64,000 nucleotides of DNA from Mycobacteriales bacterium (GCA_013362805.1 JABFVL010000004.1:241791-305790); one strand, 5' to 3'; counted from the stretch's first letter, positions 9,389-19,374 are shown. Program-made: numbers and translations. The notes: a model not told the origin generated them from the letters alone.

Positions 9389-9540
9389 CTTTGTGCCATC
9401 AGATAAAGCGCGCCGCCCGCCGCGATGACTCCAACTACCAGCAGCAACGCGCCCATGATGAAGCTTTTTACAACTTTGTACACCAGCCAAGCGCCCACAA
9501 GAGCAGCTAACACAATGAGCAGCGAGACGCCGATCTCCAT
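9385..9540 (-). CDS. Small hypothetical membrane protein
   Basis: A 51-residue protein made of two hydrophobic stretches, roughly residues 5-22 and 27-46, separated by a KVVKSF turn. AAAGGTG lies 8 bases upstream of the ATG at 9540, preferred to the ATG at 9573. I do not recognise a family; it is a predicted two-helix membrane hairpin. It lies downstream of pstB on the same strand, though a link to phosphate uptake is not shown. Confidence 0.65.
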   Translation of the reverse strand: MEIGVSLLIVLAALVGAWLVYKVVKSFIMGALLLVVGVIAAGGALYLMAQS

Positions 9541-9613
9541 AATGTGCACCTTTCTTTCATGCGAATAGCGCACACCTTAACGTCTGCCGCCCACTGCCGT
9601 ACAAGGTCCAGGA

Positions 9614-10486
9614 TTATCCGAAGCGCCCAGCGATGTAGTCAGCGGTGCGACGATCTCCGGGACTGTTGAAGATCGTCGTGGTTTGGTCCATTTCCACGAG
9701 CCGCCCAAAACGCTCGCCGTCATCGTCGAGCTCGGCCGTGAAGAAGGCTGTCCGGTCGCTGATCCGCGCGGCCTGCTGCATGTTGTGGGTGACAATCACG
9801 ATGGTGTACTTCTTCGCCAATTCCAGCAGCAGCTCCTCAATACGCGAGGTCGCAATGGGGTCAAGCGCCGAGCAGGGTTCGTCAGCCAAAATGACTTCCG
9901 GCCCCGCGGCGATGGTGCGAGCAATACACAGACGCTGCTGCTGCCCACCCGAGAGCGACAAGCCGCTGGCTTTGAGCTTGTTCTTCACCTCGTCCCACAA
10001 TGCGGCGCCGGTCAAAGCTTCTTCGACAACGTCATCGAGTTCTGCTTTGGACAACTTGCGCCCGTGAACTCGTGGACCGTAGGCGACGTTGTCATAGATT
10101 GACTTAGGGAAAGGGGTCGGTTTTTGGAACACCATTCCGATATGACGACGCACTTCAATGGGGTCAACCTGTGATGCGTAAATGTCCTGGTCGTGGTAGG
10201 TCACTGACCCGGTCATACTCGCCCCTGGCACCAAATCGTTCATTCGGTTCAGTGCCCTGAGCACCGTAGATTTACCGCAACCCGATGGGCCGATCAACGC
10301 GGTAATTTCCCGCTCGCCGATTCTTAGATCGACATGCCTGACCGCTTTGAACGCGCCATAGCTCACTGACACATCCCGCATTTCCAGCACCGTCTGCGCT
10401 TCCCGATAGTTCGGGACTTTCTCCTGCGGGGTGATTTCAACGCCGCCCCGGCTCGATGGCATCACTGTGACCATGTCATTCACCAT
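9614..10486 (-). CDS. pstB: Phosphate ABC transporter ATP-binding protein
   Basis: A 290-residue ABC ATPase with Walker [10 protein letters not shown], signature [13 protein letters not shown], Walker [14 protein letters not shown] and the switch histidine in [18 protein letters not shown] and LNRMNDL are PstB-specific. It powers high-affinity phosphate import with PstA, PstC and PstS. Its start overlaps the pstA stop by 7 bases; ATGs at 10474 and 10462 are alternatives. This is the last gene of the pst operon. Confidence 0.97.
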   Translation of the reverse strand: MVNDMVTVMPSSRGGVEITPQEKVPNYREAQTVLEMRDVSVSYGAFKAVRHVDLRIGEREITALIGPSGCGKSTVLRALNRMNDLVPGASMTGSVTYHDQDIYASQVDPIEVRRHIGMVFQKPTPFPKSIYDNVAYGPRVHGRKLSKAELDDVVEEALTGAALWDEVKNKLKASGLSLSGGQQQRLCIARTIAAGPEVILADEPCSALDPIATSRIEELLLELAKKYTIVIVTHNMQQAARISDRTAFFTAELDDDGERFGRLVEMDQTTTIFNSPGDRRTADYIAGRFG

Positions 10487-11373
10487 TTCTTCGCGTAGCG
10501 GTTTCTAATGAAGATCGCGAGCGCATTCATCGCCAACAAGATGGCGAGGAGCAGCACAATTGCCGCCGAAGCCAATTCTTGGAAGCCGTCAAAAGGCGCT
10601 TTGATCAGGTTGAAAATTTGGATCGGCAAGGTGGTGTACACGCTGTCGAAGCCGTCTGGGTTGAACAACACAAGCGTCACCGCGCCCAACATGAGCAGCG
10701 GCGCGGCTTCACCAATGGCTCGCGATACGGCCAAGATGCTGCCGGTAGCGATGCCCGGCACCGCGGCGGGCAGCACCTGGCGCCATACCGTTTGCCATTT
10801 GCTCGCCCCCAACGCCAATGACGCGTGTCGAATGCTTGAGGGCACCGCGCGGATTGCTTCTCGCGAGGCGATGATGACGGTGGGCAAGACCAGCAGCGCC
10901 AATGTGATCGCTGCGGTAATGACCGAGAATCCAAGGCCAAATGCCCGGGCGATAATGCCTAGACCCAAAATACCGAAGACGATGCTCGGCACACCGGCCA
11001 AGTTTTGGATATTCAGTTCAAGAATCCGGTTATACCAACGTCGATTGTCCGCGTATTCCTCGAGATAAATCGCAGCGGAAATGCCCAGAGGCAATGCGAT
11101 CGCAGCTGTCGTCAATACGACCCACAGAGTTCCCAGAATCGCGCTTTGCACACCCGCGGTGTCGATTCGCGATTTGCGGGCGGTGGGCATGCCTTCCCAC
11201 AGTCGTGAATCTAGACGTGACCAGCCCTTATATACAACGAAGGCCAGCAACGCGAGCAAAAATCCGAGCGCGAAAAATACACAGGCACGAATGGCGAAGT
11301 TGAAGGCGAGTTCCGCCAAGCGAGGCCGGCGACGGGTAAGCACCAATGGTGTGTTCAGGCTTTGCGCGCTCAT
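10480..11373 (-). CDS. pstA: Phosphate ABC transporter permease
   Basis: A 297-residue inner-membrane permease with six predicted helices and the EAA-type loop [19 protein letters not shown], here [32 protein letters not shown] and the FAS-type C-terminus match PstA rather than PstC. It forms the translocation channel with PstC. Its start overlaps the pstC stop by 4 bases, indicating translational coupling. Confidence 0.96.
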   Translation of the reverse strand: MSAQSLNTPLVLTRRRPRLAELAFNFAIRACVFFALGFLLALLAFVVYKGWSRLDSRLWEGMPTARKSRIDTAGVQSAILGTLWVVLTTAAIALPLGISAAIYLEEYADNRRWYNRILELNIQNLAGVPSIVFGILGLGIIARAFGLGFSVITAAITLALLVLPTVIIASREAIRAVPSSIRHASLALGASKWQTVWRQVLPAAVPGIATGSILAVSRAIGEAAPLLMLGAVTLVLFNPDGFDSVYTTLPIQIFNLIKAPFDGFQELASAAIVLLLAILLAMNALAIFIRNRYAKKW

Positions 11374-12332
11374 TCGTACACCTCCCGGTATTTCCGAACG
11401 AGGCGGATGCTGTACGCGTTCAGCAGGAACGTCAGTACGAACAACAGCGCGCCCACGGCGAAAATAGTGTTGTAATGCGTCGTGCCCACCGGCACATCTC
11501 CCTGGCCAGCAGCCGCGATATACGCGGTCAATGTTTCAGCGGCTTTCACGGGGTTGAATTCGACTTTGTTAGCCACCAAGCCGGCGGCGATAGTGACGAT
11601 CATGGTTTCGCCAACCGCGCGTGACACCCCGAGCACCACGGCGGCGGTAACGCCAGAAAAGGCAGCGGGGAAAACCACTCTGGTGGAAACCTGCATTTTC
11701 GAGGAGGCCAAGGCGTATGCGCCGTCCCGCAAGCTCGCTGGTACCGCGGAAAAGGCATCTTCGGCCACACTCGCGATGGTAGGAATAATCATTACTCCCA
11801 TGGCTATTCCGGCGACCAGCATGTTTTGGAACTCGGGTTTGTCATCACCTGGCCACAGGTCGCGCAGCAGCGGATTCAGCATTTGCAATGCGATAAAGCC
11901 ATATACCACGCTGGGAATTCCGGCCAAGAGTTCAATAGCGGGCTTTACAATCCCGCGAAAACGTCTCGACGCATATTCGGACAGATAGATGGCGGTGCCT
12001 AGACCAAATGGAACCGCGATGAGCAGCGCAATAAGAGTGACTTCAATTGTGGCTGCGAGCAGTGGAAGAACGCCGTATTCCGGATCACTGAATAGCGGGG
12101 TCCACTTGGTCTCGGTAAAGAAATCCACAATGTTGACATCGCGGAAGAACTTGTAAGCTGGCCCGGCTAGCGCAACGATGATCCCGATCGTTGTCGCGAC
12201 GGAGACTACCGCCGCGACGCGCAAGCCGATTTCGATGGCGTGCTCACCTCGCCGGGCCCGCTTTGGCGTCAACAGCTCATTCCCGCGTGGAGCATCCTCC
12301 GCGCGGAAAATCAGCTTTTTGTCGGCGGTCAC
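11370..12332 (-). CDS. pstC: Phosphate ABC transporter permease
   Basis: A 320-residue permease of normal PstC length. A charged cytoplasmic N-terminus is followed by a first helix near residues 35-60 and by KWTPLFSDPEYGVLPLL, a periplasmic-loop motif of PstC. The coupling loop contains VPASLRDGAYALASSKMQ. It pairs with PstA to form the phosphate channel. Four-base overlaps on both sides tie it to pstS and pstA. Confidence 0.96.
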   Translation of the reverse strand: MTADKKLIFRAEDAPRGNELLTPKRARRGEHAIEIGLRVAAVVSVATTIGIIVALAGPAYKFFRDVNIVDFFTETKWTPLFSDPEYGVLPLLAATIEVTLIALLIAVPFGLGTAIYLSEYASRRFRGIVKPAIELLAGIPSVVYGFIALQMLNPLLRDLWPGDDKPEFQNMLVAGIAMGVMIIPTIASVAEDAFSAVPASLRDGAYALASSKMQVSTRVVFPAAFSGVTAAVVLGVSRAVGETMIVTIAAGLVANKVEFNPVKAAETLTAYIAAAGQGDVPVGTTHYNTIFAVGALLFVLTFLLNAYSIRLVRKYREVYE

Positions 12333-13270
12333 GCTTTTGCCTTTACCGCTTCATACTGCTTACTCAATTCGGTCTTCTGAGCATCGGTAAGCGGAACGTA
12401 TTTGGCCTCGTTGACCACATCGTCAATGTTGTCGATGTAGAACTCAACGAAGTCAATTGTTTCTTCACGTTCGAGCGCTTTGTCGCTCACATAGACGTAG
12501 AGAGGTCGGCTCAGCGGTGCGTATGTTCCATCTTGCGCTGTCTCAACGCTTGGGGCTACACAGCCGTTGCCGCTATCGATCTTGAGTGCCTTCAACTTGT
12601 CGGTGTTTTCCTCGAAATAGGTAAACCCGAAATAACCCAGCGCGCCCTCATCCGCTGACACACCTTGTACCAGCAGATTGTCGTCTTCAGAGGGCGTGTA
12701 GTTCGTTGTGGAACGCTTTTCTTCACCATTGATTTCTTTGGTGAAGTAGTCGAAGGTGCCCGAATCGGTGCCCGGGCCGAAGAGGCTTAGTTTCTTATCG
12801 GGGAAACTTGAATCAACATCATTCCAGTTGTCTACTGGTGAATCTTTATCCCAAATCTTCTTGAGCTGTTCCGTGGTGAGACAGTCCACGAAATCGTTGT
12901 TTTTGTTAACAACTACACTCAGCGCGTCATTCGCTACTTCGAGCTCGGCGTACTTTATGCCTTTGGCATCGCAAGCGGCTTTCTCGGTGTCTTTAATTGG
13001 CCGCGACGCGTCGGCAATATCTATTTCTCCGTTACAAAATTTTTCAAAACCGCCACCGGTTCCGGAAGTTCCAACGGACACTTTTACTTTCGGCTGTTCT
13101 TCGGCATAAAGCTCGGCGGCAACGGAGGTTAGCGGCCCCACGGTCGAAGAGCCGTCGGCCTTCACCGAACCCTCCAGCTGGCCTTTATCATCGGATCCAC
13201 ATGCCGCGAGTGCCATCACTAGCGGCAACGCAATCGCCCCTGCGATTAATAGATGTTTTCTTATCGTCAT
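12329..13270 (-). CDS. pstS: Phosphate-binding lipoprotein of the Pst system
   Basis: A substrate-binding protein of about 313 residues. The N-terminus is a lipoprotein signal with lipobox LAAC, so the mature protein is a lipid-anchored extracytoplasmic receptor. DGSSTVGPLT and SVGTSGTGGGFEKFC are the phosphate-binding loops of PstS, and GPGTDSGTFDYF is a third. The ATG at 13270 is chosen; an in-frame GTG at 13279 is possible. A PHO-box-like direct repeat lies upstream at 13312-13333, so the operon is probably phosphate-regulated. Confidence 0.96.
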   Translation of the reverse strand: MTIRKHLLIAGAIALPLVMALAACGSDDKGQLEGSVKADGSSTVGPLTSVAAELYAEEQPKVKVSVGTSGTGGGFEKFCNGEIDIADASRPIKDTEKAACDAKGIKYAELEVANDALSVVVNKNNDFVDCLTTEQLKKIWDKDSPVDNWNDVDSSFPDKKLSLFGPGTDSGTFDYFTKEINGEEKRSTTNYTPSEDDNLLVQGVSADEGALGYFGFTYFEENTDKLKALKIDSGNGCVAPSVETAQDGTYAPLSRPLYVYVSDKALEREETIDFVEFYIDNIDDVVNEAKYVPLTDAQKTELSKQYEAVKAKA

Positions 13271-13311
13271 GCCGCTCACTGTTCCGAGCGGGGTTGACCC
13301 TCACCTCTCCA

Positions 13312-13333
13312 CAAAGTGAACCCGACTTGAACC
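13312..13333 (-). promoter_or_regulatory. PHO box (PhoP/RegX3-type direct repeat)
   Basis: Read on the minus strand, two adjacent 11-base units are GGTTCAAGTCG and GGTTCACTTTG, sharing GGTTCA in the same phase. This matches the GTTCACC-type direct repeat units bound by PhoP in Streptomyces. It lies about 40 bases upstream of pstS. The SenX3-RegX3 pair encoded at 30025-31874 is a plausible partner. Confidence 0.7.
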
Positions 13334-13390
13334 ATTTGTCAAAATTTGGTCACGCTGACGAACCAAACGAACACAAATTGGCAGTCGACC

Positions 13391-13930
13391 CTAAAAAAGT
13401 CGCAGGTTATCGCTGGTCTGCACGCCCTCAATCTCCAGCAGCCGCAATTTCGTCACCACACCACCAGCCCCAGAAAACCCACCATTTTTGCCATCGGCAG
13501 CCACTACCCGGTGGCACGGAATCACCAACACAAACGGGTTCGCCCCCAGCGCCTGCCCTACCGCCCTAGACAAACCCACCGAGCCAAGCTCTCGCGCGAT
13601 ATCGCCGTACGTCACGGTCGCACCCACTGGAATAGCTCTAGTGCGTTCATACACTCGCCGATGGAACTCTGGAACCGCCCTCGTGTCCAATTCCACGAAC
13701 GAAAGATCAACACGCTCGCCCGACAACAACGCGGTGAGCCCATCAATCACGGGCCGCACAGCCTCCGATGGCGCGGCTTCGCTTGCCTCCGGAAACTGCC
13801 TATGCACCCGGGCCCGGGTCAGACCAGTCGACCGCTCGGGCAGCTGCACCCCGCACACACCGCGCTCACTCCAAATAATCGCGCACGGCCCGATCGGAGT
13901 TTCGAACAACGCGAACCTGGATGCAGCCAT
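13391..13930 (-). CDS. ogt: Methylated-DNA--protein-cysteine methyltransferase
   Basis: A 179-residue suicide methyltransferase that removes O6-alkyl groups from guanine. The active-site motif is VIPCHRVV, with the acceptor cysteine, preceded by GATVTYGDIARELG and SRAVGQALGANP, the DNA-binding helix-turn-helix region. Length and order match Ogt/MGMT. It follows pstS on the same strand but lies beyond the pst promoter, so it is probably independent. Confidence 0.95.
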   Translation of the reverse strand: MAASRFALFETPIGPCAIIWSERGVCGVQLPERSTGLTRARVHRQFPEASEAAPSEAVRPVIDGLTALLSGERVDLSFVELDTRAVPEFHRRVYERTRAIPVGATVTYGDIARELGSVGLSRAVGQALGANPFVLVIPCHRVVAADGKNGGFSGAGGVVTKLRLLEIEGVQTSDNLRLF

Positions 13931-13966
13931 GTCACCAGCCTAGCCACGGGTTTAGCCGCTATATAT

Positions 13967-14806
13967 CTATGCTGTCGTCGAATACTCCGAGTCTGTGGCG
14001 ACCAAAACGAACCCCAGTTTTCGATAGATGTGTACGGCCGCATCGTTATCGGCCTCAACGTACAAAATGACTTCTTTGCGGCCCTGTGCTTGCAGATGGC
14101 GAAGCCCCAGAAGCGCAAGACTCGTTCCCAAGCCCGAGCCATGAGCTGTGGGGTCAATGCCAATCACATAAATTTCGCCGACAACATCACTGTGCGCCTT
14201 CGTCCAGTGGAAACCAACCAGCTCATCATCGCGGGTAAGAAGAAAGAAACCCTTCGGATCAAACCAGGGCTCGGCGATTCGGGCAGCCAGATCGGCGGCG
14301 GTCCACTTTCCTTGTTCCGGGTGATTGGCAAAAGCGGCACTGTTCACCCGCAGCCAGGCACTTTCATCCCGCCCAACCTCAAACGTGCGCACGACAACGC
14401 CATCTGGGAAGCGTGGCTCAGGCAATTCAGCCGTGTTGTCATACGAGAACTTCCACAGCAACCGAGTGCGCTCCAAACCAAGCGCGGCCGCTAGCGGCAC
14501 AGCGGCGGGATGCTCGCCATGGGCCCACACGCGCAGATCTCCGCCGCTAGCCTCGACAAGCTCCCGACCCAGCGAGACGCCAATGCCGCGTTGCCGGAAA
14601 TCGGGGTGGACTACCAGCTCAGCGGAGCCCTCATGCAATTGGGCATATCCCGCCAATACACCATCTTCGGTGCGCAGGAAGTGGCCAGTATCCTCGCGCA
14701 ATCGCAACATCGCGGCCTCATTGATCGGCGCAATGCCATCAACACGCTCGGCCGCCGCCACAAGCGCCGTGACTTGCTCAACCTGGGTGGGGGAAAGCAC
14801 ACTCAT
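13967..14806 (-). CDS. mshD: Mycothiol synthase (mycothiol acetyltransferase)
   Basis: A 279-residue protein with two tandem GNAT domains. The first ends in [18 protein letters not shown] and the second contains [19 protein letters not shown] followed by [19 protein letters not shown], typical of MshD. It acetylates the cysteine of Cys-GlcN-inositol in the last step of mycothiol synthesis. Its ATG overlaps the glnR stop by 4 bases, the same arrangement as M. tuberculosis Rv0818-Rv0819. MshA of the same pathway is encoded at 27911-29176. Confidence 0.95.
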   Translation of the reverse strand: MSVLSPTQVEQVTALVAAAERVDGIAPINEAAMLRLREDTGHFLRTEDGVLAGYAQLHEGSAELVVHPDFRQRGIGVSLGRELVEASGGDLRVWAHGEHPAAVPLAAALGLERTRLLWKFSYDNTAELPEPRFPDGVVVRTFEVGRDESAWLRVNSAAFANHPEQGKWTAADLAARIAEPWFDPKGFFLLTRDDELVGFHWTKAHSDVVGEIYVIGIDPTAHGSGLGTSLALLGLRHLQAQGRKEVILYVEADNDAAVHIYRKLGFVLVATDSEYSTTA

Positions 14807-15495
14807 GTCCGCACTCTTTCTTGCTCCATCGGTGAACGCGGCGGGGCGAACCGATAACCAACATGGCGCACCGTCCCGATCAACGACTCGTGCTCGCTGC
14901 CCAATTTCGCTCGCAGCCGACGCACGTGCACATCGACGGTGCGGGTGCCGCCGTAGTAGTCATAACCCCACACTTGTTGAAGCAACTGCTCGCGAGTAAA
15001 AACCCTTCCCGGATGCTGAGCCAAAAACCGCAAAAGCTCGAACTCTTTGTACGTGAGGTCAAGCGGTCGCCCTTTCAGCCGAGCCGCGTAACTCGCCAAA
15101 TCGATGACGAGCTCACCGGCTCTCACCAGGTCAGCTGAGGGTTCATCAACCTGCGAGGCCCCCACCGCAAGGCGCAACCGTGCCTCAATCTCAGCGGGCC
15201 CCGCCGTGGCAACAATCACATCATCAACACCCCACTCAGCCGAGATAGCGGCAAGCCCACCCTCGGTCAACACAACGATGAGCGGCACGCGCAAGCCCGT
15301 TGCCCGCAGCATTCGACATGTGCCACGAGCGGACACCAAATCAAAACGAGCGTCAACCAGCACCAACGCTGGATCTTGCCGCAGCAGGAGCGCCGATAGG
15401 TCGCCTCCGCCACGCCGAACGGTGTGGCCCAACAGTTCTAGAGCAGGTAGTGGGTTGTCTTTGGAGTCTCCAGCGGGAATGAGCAGGATCTCCAT
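14803..15495 (-). CDS. glnR: GlnR-like OmpR-family orphan response regulator
   Basis: A 230-residue protein with a receiver-like domain ([22 protein letters not shown]) and a C-terminal winged helix ([40 protein letters not shown]). The receiver lacks the usual acidic cluster, as in GlnR, which controls nitrogen assimilation without a cognate kinase. Coupling to mshD and proximity to pstB match the mycobacterial glnR locus. The frame stays open to 15912, but that extension overlaps a divergent gene; ATG 15495 starts the domain correctly ([10 protein letters not shown]). Confidence 0.88.
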   Translation of the reverse strand: MEILLIPAGDSKDNPLPALELLGHTVRRGGGDLSALLLRQDPALVLVDARFDLVSARGTCRMLRATGLRVPLIVVLTEGGLAAISAEWGVDDVIVATAGPAEIEARLRLAVGASQVDEPSADLVRAGELVIDLASYAARLKGRPLDLTYKEFELLRFLAQHPGRVFTREQLLQQVWGYDYYGGTRTVDVHVRRLRAKLGSEHESLIGTVRHVGYRFAPPRSPMEQERVRT

Positions 15496-15574
15496 GGATC
15501 CCAGAATAGACGCATACCCGGCCCACACGGTGGTACACGCAGCTTCGGCGAGCGGCGCATGGCACGATCGTGGC

Positions 15575-16513
15575 GTGAGCCAGCCGCATGACGACGACGT
15601 GACACGGGAATTTTTCCTGCCCCCCGATAGCGCGCCCACCGAGGAATTCCGACGGGTGGAGGCGCCGCCTTCGTCCACCAGCACCCCTTCCCGGGTCACA
15701 TCCCTGGCGGCCTTGTTCGGGGTATTGGCCATCGCCGTCGCTGCCCTGGCGCTCCCGGATCGGATTGGCCTACTGGTCGCCGTCGTCGCTATCGTGCAGG
15801 CCGGATTGTGTTTGATATGGACATGGGTGACAAAACCGGAAATGCCCGCTGGCTTGTTTATTACCGGGGGCGGCACAGCTATAGCGGCTGATTTGGCCGC
15901 TTTGCTCAACACGGATCAATCATTGAAAGCCCTGGCGTTGGTCGCGGCCGGCGGCTTTGGGCTTGCGATCACAGTGCAACTCGCCAGAGGGCGAGCTCGA
16001 CATCGCGTCACCATGACACTTGGCCAACACGTCACCGTTGTGATGGCGATGGTGGGTTTCGCGAGCCTGCCCATGCTCCTGCGCTTCGACGGCGGCGGCG
16101 TCCTCGCCCAGGTCGCGGTGCTGTGTGTGGGCGTGGCACTGGCCTGCGCCTACCTCCTTGATTTGGCTATACCGCGCCCAGCCGTACACGCCGATGTCGC
16201 GCGCGGCCTCATCGGCGCGGGCGGCGCCATCCTGGCAGGCCTCATCTGCGGCGCCATCCTGTTGCCCATGTTGGCCGATGACGCATTCAACAAAGTTAGC
16301 TTCGGCAATACCGTCGCTGGTGCACTGCTTGGCGCGGTCGTCGCATTCGTCGCGGTGATCGCCGACATCGCCACCGCGTATGACGGTGCGGTGCGCACCT
16401 TCCGCCCCTCGGGGTTCAAACGTGTCGTATCCGTTGGGTTCGGGCCGCTGCTTGGCCTGGCCGTCACCGGTCCCGCCTGCTACTTGGTGGGGCCCGCCCT
16501 GCTCAACTGGTAA
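15575..16513 (+). CDS. Hypothetical polytopic membrane protein
   Basis: A 312-residue protein. The N-terminal 45 residues are acidic, proline-rich and probably cytoplasmic; the rest contains about eight hydrophobic helices. I recognise no family motif. It is divergent from glnR with an 80-base gap. The GTG at 15575 is preferred because the open frame upstream to 15104 lies antisense to glnR. Confidence 0.7.
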   Translation: MSQPHDDDVTREFFLPPDSAPTEEFRRVEAPPSSTSTPSRVTSLAALFGVLAIAVAALALPDRIGLLVAVVAIVQAGLCLIWTWVTKPEMPAGLFITGGGTAIAADLAALLNTDQSLKALALVAAGGFGLAITVQLARGRARHRVTMTLGQHVTVVMAMVGFASLPMLLRFDGGGVLAQVAVLCVGVALACAYLLDLAIPRPAVHADVARGLIGAGGAILAGLICGAILLPMLADDAFNKVSFGNTVAGALLGAVVAFVAVIADIATAYDGAVRTFRPSGFKRVVSVGFGPLLGLAVTGPACYLVGPALLNW

Positions 16514-16594
16514 TCGCTCCTGCGAGCGGTTCGCGCCCGAGTGGTAGCTTTCGCTACTTACCGTTGTTTTCCGTGAGAATGTGAAGGCCCCCCG

Positions 16595-17380
16595 GTGACG
16601 ACTGAACACGGATACCCCGAGCAACCAGCCGCAACGCCGCCACAAAGCGCTTCGCGGCCGCGCCGACGCCGGTGGTGGATCGCATTAGGCGTGGCCGTAG
16701 TCGTGATGTGTGGATGCTGCTCATTCGGGGACCGGCTCGCGGCGAACATCGCCGAGGACCAGCTAGTTCCAGTGGTCGAAGACGCGGCGGCCGAGCATGA
16801 ACTAGAAGCGAGCGAAACCCATGTTGAGCTCAAGGGCTTTCCGTTCCTCACTCAGGTAGCGCAGCGCGAATTCGATGGCGCAGACATCAAAATGAAAAAC
16901 GCGACCCTGCAGCAGGTGCCGCTCGAGAATGTGAACATCACCCTTTCTGGCGTCACCGTGCCGAGCGATCTACTCACGGGCGCCGATCCGCACGATGTCA
17001 CGGTCGAACGTGTCGACGGCGTTGTGCGGATTGACCCGAAAGTTCTCGCGGCGCGTTTGCCTGTGCCCGACCTGGAGCTGCGCACCACCAACGGCAAACT
17101 TTTCGCGCAAGCCCGGCTCGAGATCAGGGGCTTCACGGGCGTGGTCGAAGGCGAAGTGAGTTTGCGGGTGGATAACGAAATGATCGTGCCCAACGTTTCT
17201 CAACTCACCTCGCAAGGCGGCCCGGCCCCTGAGGTGGCCACCGAATACATCAACACCGAGTTGGAACGTGGATACGCGCTGCCGGAGTTGCCCTTCGGGC
17301 TGAGCCTTACCGAGGTCGCCATCCGCGGCGATCTTATTGAGATCCGCGGTGAGGGCGGAGACACCACGTTGGCGAATTAA
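16595..17380 (+). CDS. DUF2993 (LmeA-like) envelope protein
   Basis: A 261-residue protein with one N-terminal membrane helix after an Arg-rich stretch (RPRRRRWW), then an exported domain with the DUF2993 pattern (VELKGFPFLTQV, FDGADIKMKNATL). Mycobacterial LmeA of this family acts in lipomannan maturation; function here is inferred only from the family. The start is a GTG. It ends 4 bases into the convergent DsrE-like gene. Confidence 0.75.
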   Translation: MTTEHGYPEQPAATPPQSASRPRRRRWWIALGVAVVVMCGCCSFGDRLAANIAEDQLVPVVEDAAAEHELEASETHVELKGFPFLTQVAQREFDGADIKMKNATLQQVPLENVNITLSGVTVPSDLLTGADPHDVTVERVDGVVRIDPKVLAARLPVPDLELRTTNGKLFAQARLEIRGFTGVVEGEVSLRVDNEMIVPNVSQLTSQGGPAPEVATEYINTELERGYALPELPFGLSLTEVAIRGDLIEIRGEGGDTTLAN

Positions 17381-17739
17381 TACACCAATGCTTGGGCGTG
17401 TTCGGCGAGGATCTCTTCGGCGAATACGGCTGCTCCGGCGATGCGCACTCCGGGAATCACGTCTTGTTCACCAATGTCGCGACGCTTCGCGCATTGGGTG
17501 CACAGCGTCAGCCGCCCCTCGGTCAGGAGTGCGTCCCGAAGTTCGGCGAGTGGCGCCGAATGGGGCAAAACAAACTCTTCAGCCCGTCCAGGCAGCGCGA
17601 ACCACGACGATTCTCCGGTGAGCCACAGTGAAACCTGGGCGCCTGCCGCGAGCGCGGTCGCGGCGACAGTGAAAGCTTGTGCGCAGCGTTCTGGGGCGTC
17701 TACACCGGCGGTAACTTTGATGATCAATGGGCGAGTCAT
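17377..17739 (-). CDS. DsrE-family protein
   Basis: A 120-residue single-domain protein with the alpha/beta DsrE/F fold pattern: PLIIKVTAGVDAPERCAQAFTVA at the start and LTLCTQCAKRRDI with a CxxC-type cysteine pair in the middle. Relatives act in sulfur relay, although many actinobacterial members are uncharacterised. ATG 17739 is chosen because the upstream open frame lacks protein-like composition and overlaps the divergent transcript. Confidence 0.75.
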   Translation of the reverse strand: MTRPLIIKVTAGVDAPERCAQAFTVAATALAAGAQVSLWLTGESSWFALPGRAEEFVLPHSAPLAELRDALLTEGRLTLCTQCAKRRDIGEQDVIPGVRIAGAAVFAEEILAEHAQALVY

Positions 17740-17807
17740 GCCCGAAACCTTAACTCGGGCACCCCGGCAGACGTGGCTTGCTGGAGTACCTCCCCTACAC
17801 TGGCCGG

Positions 17808-17909
17808 GTGCTGGAGACCATCTTTCTGTGCTTGTTGGTGGCGGCCTTCGCCGCTCTGTCCGGCAGCTTCGGCTATTTGTCAGTGCGACTCTGGAGTGGA
17901 CGATCATGA
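17808..17909 (+). CDS. Putative 33-residue membrane peptide coupled to nitrobindin
   Basis: A short frame from GTG 17808 encodes VLETIFLCLLVAAFAALSGS followed by FGYLSVRLWSGRS, a single hydrophobic helix with a basic C-terminus. Its TGA overlaps the nitrobindin ATG in an ATGA arrangement, suggesting translational coupling. No strong ribosome binding site is seen. The amino-acid pattern is plausible for a membrane peptide, but I know no family. Confidence 0.45.
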   Translation: MLETIFLCLLVAAFAALSGSFGYLSVRLWSGRS

Positions 17910-18490
17910 CTGAACCACTACCGCCCCTCATTGTGCCTGGGTCTTACCCATTTGAGGAGACAACAGATCTACGCCAAGGACCGGATTTGCATCCAGCGTT
18001 GTTGGGGCTTTTGCCGTACATCGGTGTGTGGCGTGGAATAGGCAAGGGTGGCTACCCGAACATTGAGGACTTCGACTACGCGCAAGAAGTGCGCTTCAGT
18101 CACGATGGTCGGCCCTTTTTGCACTATGAGTCACGTAGCTGGCGTATTGACGCCGATGGCAACGCGACGAGCCCCGCGGCCCGAGAGATAGGTTGGTGGC
18201 GACCTAAGGGTCGGGACGATGTGGAAGTCCTGTTGGCACACCCGACTGGCTTTGTTGAGCTTTATGTCGGCTCGATCGAGGGCATGAAGGTGGAACTTTC
18301 CACTGACATGGTGGCGCGCACGGAAACCGCCAAAGAAGTGACCGCGAACCACCGGTTGTATGGGATCGTTGAGGACACATTGTTGTACGCGGTGGATATG
18401 GCCGCCGAGGGCCATCCCCTCACTCCACATTTGTCTGCGCGTTTGGCCCGTATTCGCCACGCCGCCGGTAGCGAGAGCGAGAACTCATGA
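17906..18490 (+). CDS. Nitrobindin / FABP-like heme-binding beta-barrel protein
   Basis: A 194-residue protein with the nitrobindin signature GVWRGIGKGGYP near residues 35-46, of the GxWxGxG type, and a C-terminal histidine region (EGHPLTPHLSARL) where the axial heme histidine is expected. Nitrobindins bind ferric heme and nitric oxide or isomerise peroxynitrite. It overlaps a small membrane ORF upstream and the proline-rich gene downstream by 4 bases each, so these form one operon. Confidence 0.88.
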   Translation: MTEPLPPLIVPGSYPFEETTDLRQGPDLHPALLGLLPYIGVWRGIGKGGYPNIEDFDYAQEVRFSHDGRPFLHYESRSWRIDADGNATSPAAREIGWWRPKGRDDVEVLLAHPTGFVELYVGSIEGMKVELSTDMVARTETAKEVTANHRLYGIVEDTLLYAVDMAAEGHPLTPHLSARLARIRHAAGSESENS

Positions 18491-19374
18491 CCCAGCCTTC
18501 CGAGAAGCCCGTCCACGATTCGACACAGTCATTACCTGTTATTGGCGGGGACGAGCCCAAGGCGGCGTTTAGCCTGCCCTCATCGGAGGTTTCCGAACCA
18601 CTTTCCGGCGGACGACCTGCCGCCCCGGCCCCGCGAGAGGACGCGGTGCCGATCGTAGGACAGTCATACACTGTGGATTCGGCGCCGCCGAGTCCGGTGA
18701 GTATGCCCATTTCGGGCCCACCTGTGTCGGCGTTTCCCGTATCGGGTCCCGGGAACGCGTTTCCCACGTCCGGCCCGGCTATGCATGGGCCGCAGATGGG
18801 AACGCCGCCACAATCGGCGCCGCCACACGGGTTCGGCGGCGGAATGCCCCCGCAGCCACCCACGCATGGCTACCAGCAGCAATATTTCACCCCACCGCCA
18901 AAGAGCGGTAACGGCAAAGTTATCGCGCTTGTCGCCATCGCGGCCGTGGTGGTTTTGGGTGGTGGCCTTGGATTGATGGCCGCCATTGGGGGCGATGACG
19001 ACGGCGATTCGGGTAATTCTGGTTCGGACACTGGGCTTTCCAGCGACCCCAGCAGCGTGGTTGAGCCGTTGGTAACAGCAATGGAAGAGGGCGACGCTGA
19101 CGCCTATGAGAGCTTGTTGTGCTCGGAGAAGAAGGAAGATCTCTCAGGCGAGCTCTCGCAATTGTCCGCTGGTAACCAATTCAGTCTGAAAATTGACGTC
19201 GGTGAGCCAGAAACAGAAAAAATTAATGACGAAGAATACACCGTCACCGTTGATGCGGCCGTTGAAATTGAATACGCCGGAGACACCATTAATGACGATT
19301 ACATAGTCACATTGGATGTCATCGCAGAAGACGACGAATGGAAAATCTGCGGTATAGATCAAGAGATTAAATAG
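18487..19374 (+). CDS. Proline-rich single-pass membrane protein with NTF2-like outer domain
   Basis: A 295-residue protein. Residues 1-140 are rich in Pro, Gly and Ser (PISGPPVSAFPVSGPG); a membrane helix follows at about 144-164 (VIALVAIAAVVVLGGGLGLM). A short acidic linker leads to an extracellular domain with SSVVEPLVTAMEEGDADAYESLLC, the pattern of DUF4878/NTF2-like lipoproteins. It may sense or scaffold at the envelope; the function is unknown. It is the last gene of the nitrobindin operon. Confidence 0.7.
   Translation: MTQPSEKPVHDSTQSLPVIGGDEPKAAFSLPSSEVSEPLSGGRPAAPAPREDAVPIVGQSYTVDSAPPSPVSMPISGPPVSAFPVSGPGNAFPTSGPAMHGPQMGTPPQSAPPHGFGGGMPPQPPTHGYQQQYFTPPPKSGNGKVIALVAIAAVVVLGGGLGLMAAIGGDDDGDSGNSGSDTGLSSDPSSVVEPLVTAMEEGDADAYESLLCSEKKEDLSGELSQLSAGNQFSLKIDVGEPETEKINDEEYTVTVDAAVEIEYAGDTINDDYIVTLDVIAEDDEWKICGIDQEIK

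Noticed and set aside
13346..14494. A 382-codon plus-strand open frame
   Set aside because: It lies antisense to ogt and mshD, which have clear motifs; its translation is Arg/Pro/His-rich without a recognisable fold.
15496..15912. N-terminal extension of the GlnR frame
   Set aside because: It overlaps the divergent membrane protein gene and has no domain; the receiver domain starts at ATG 15495.
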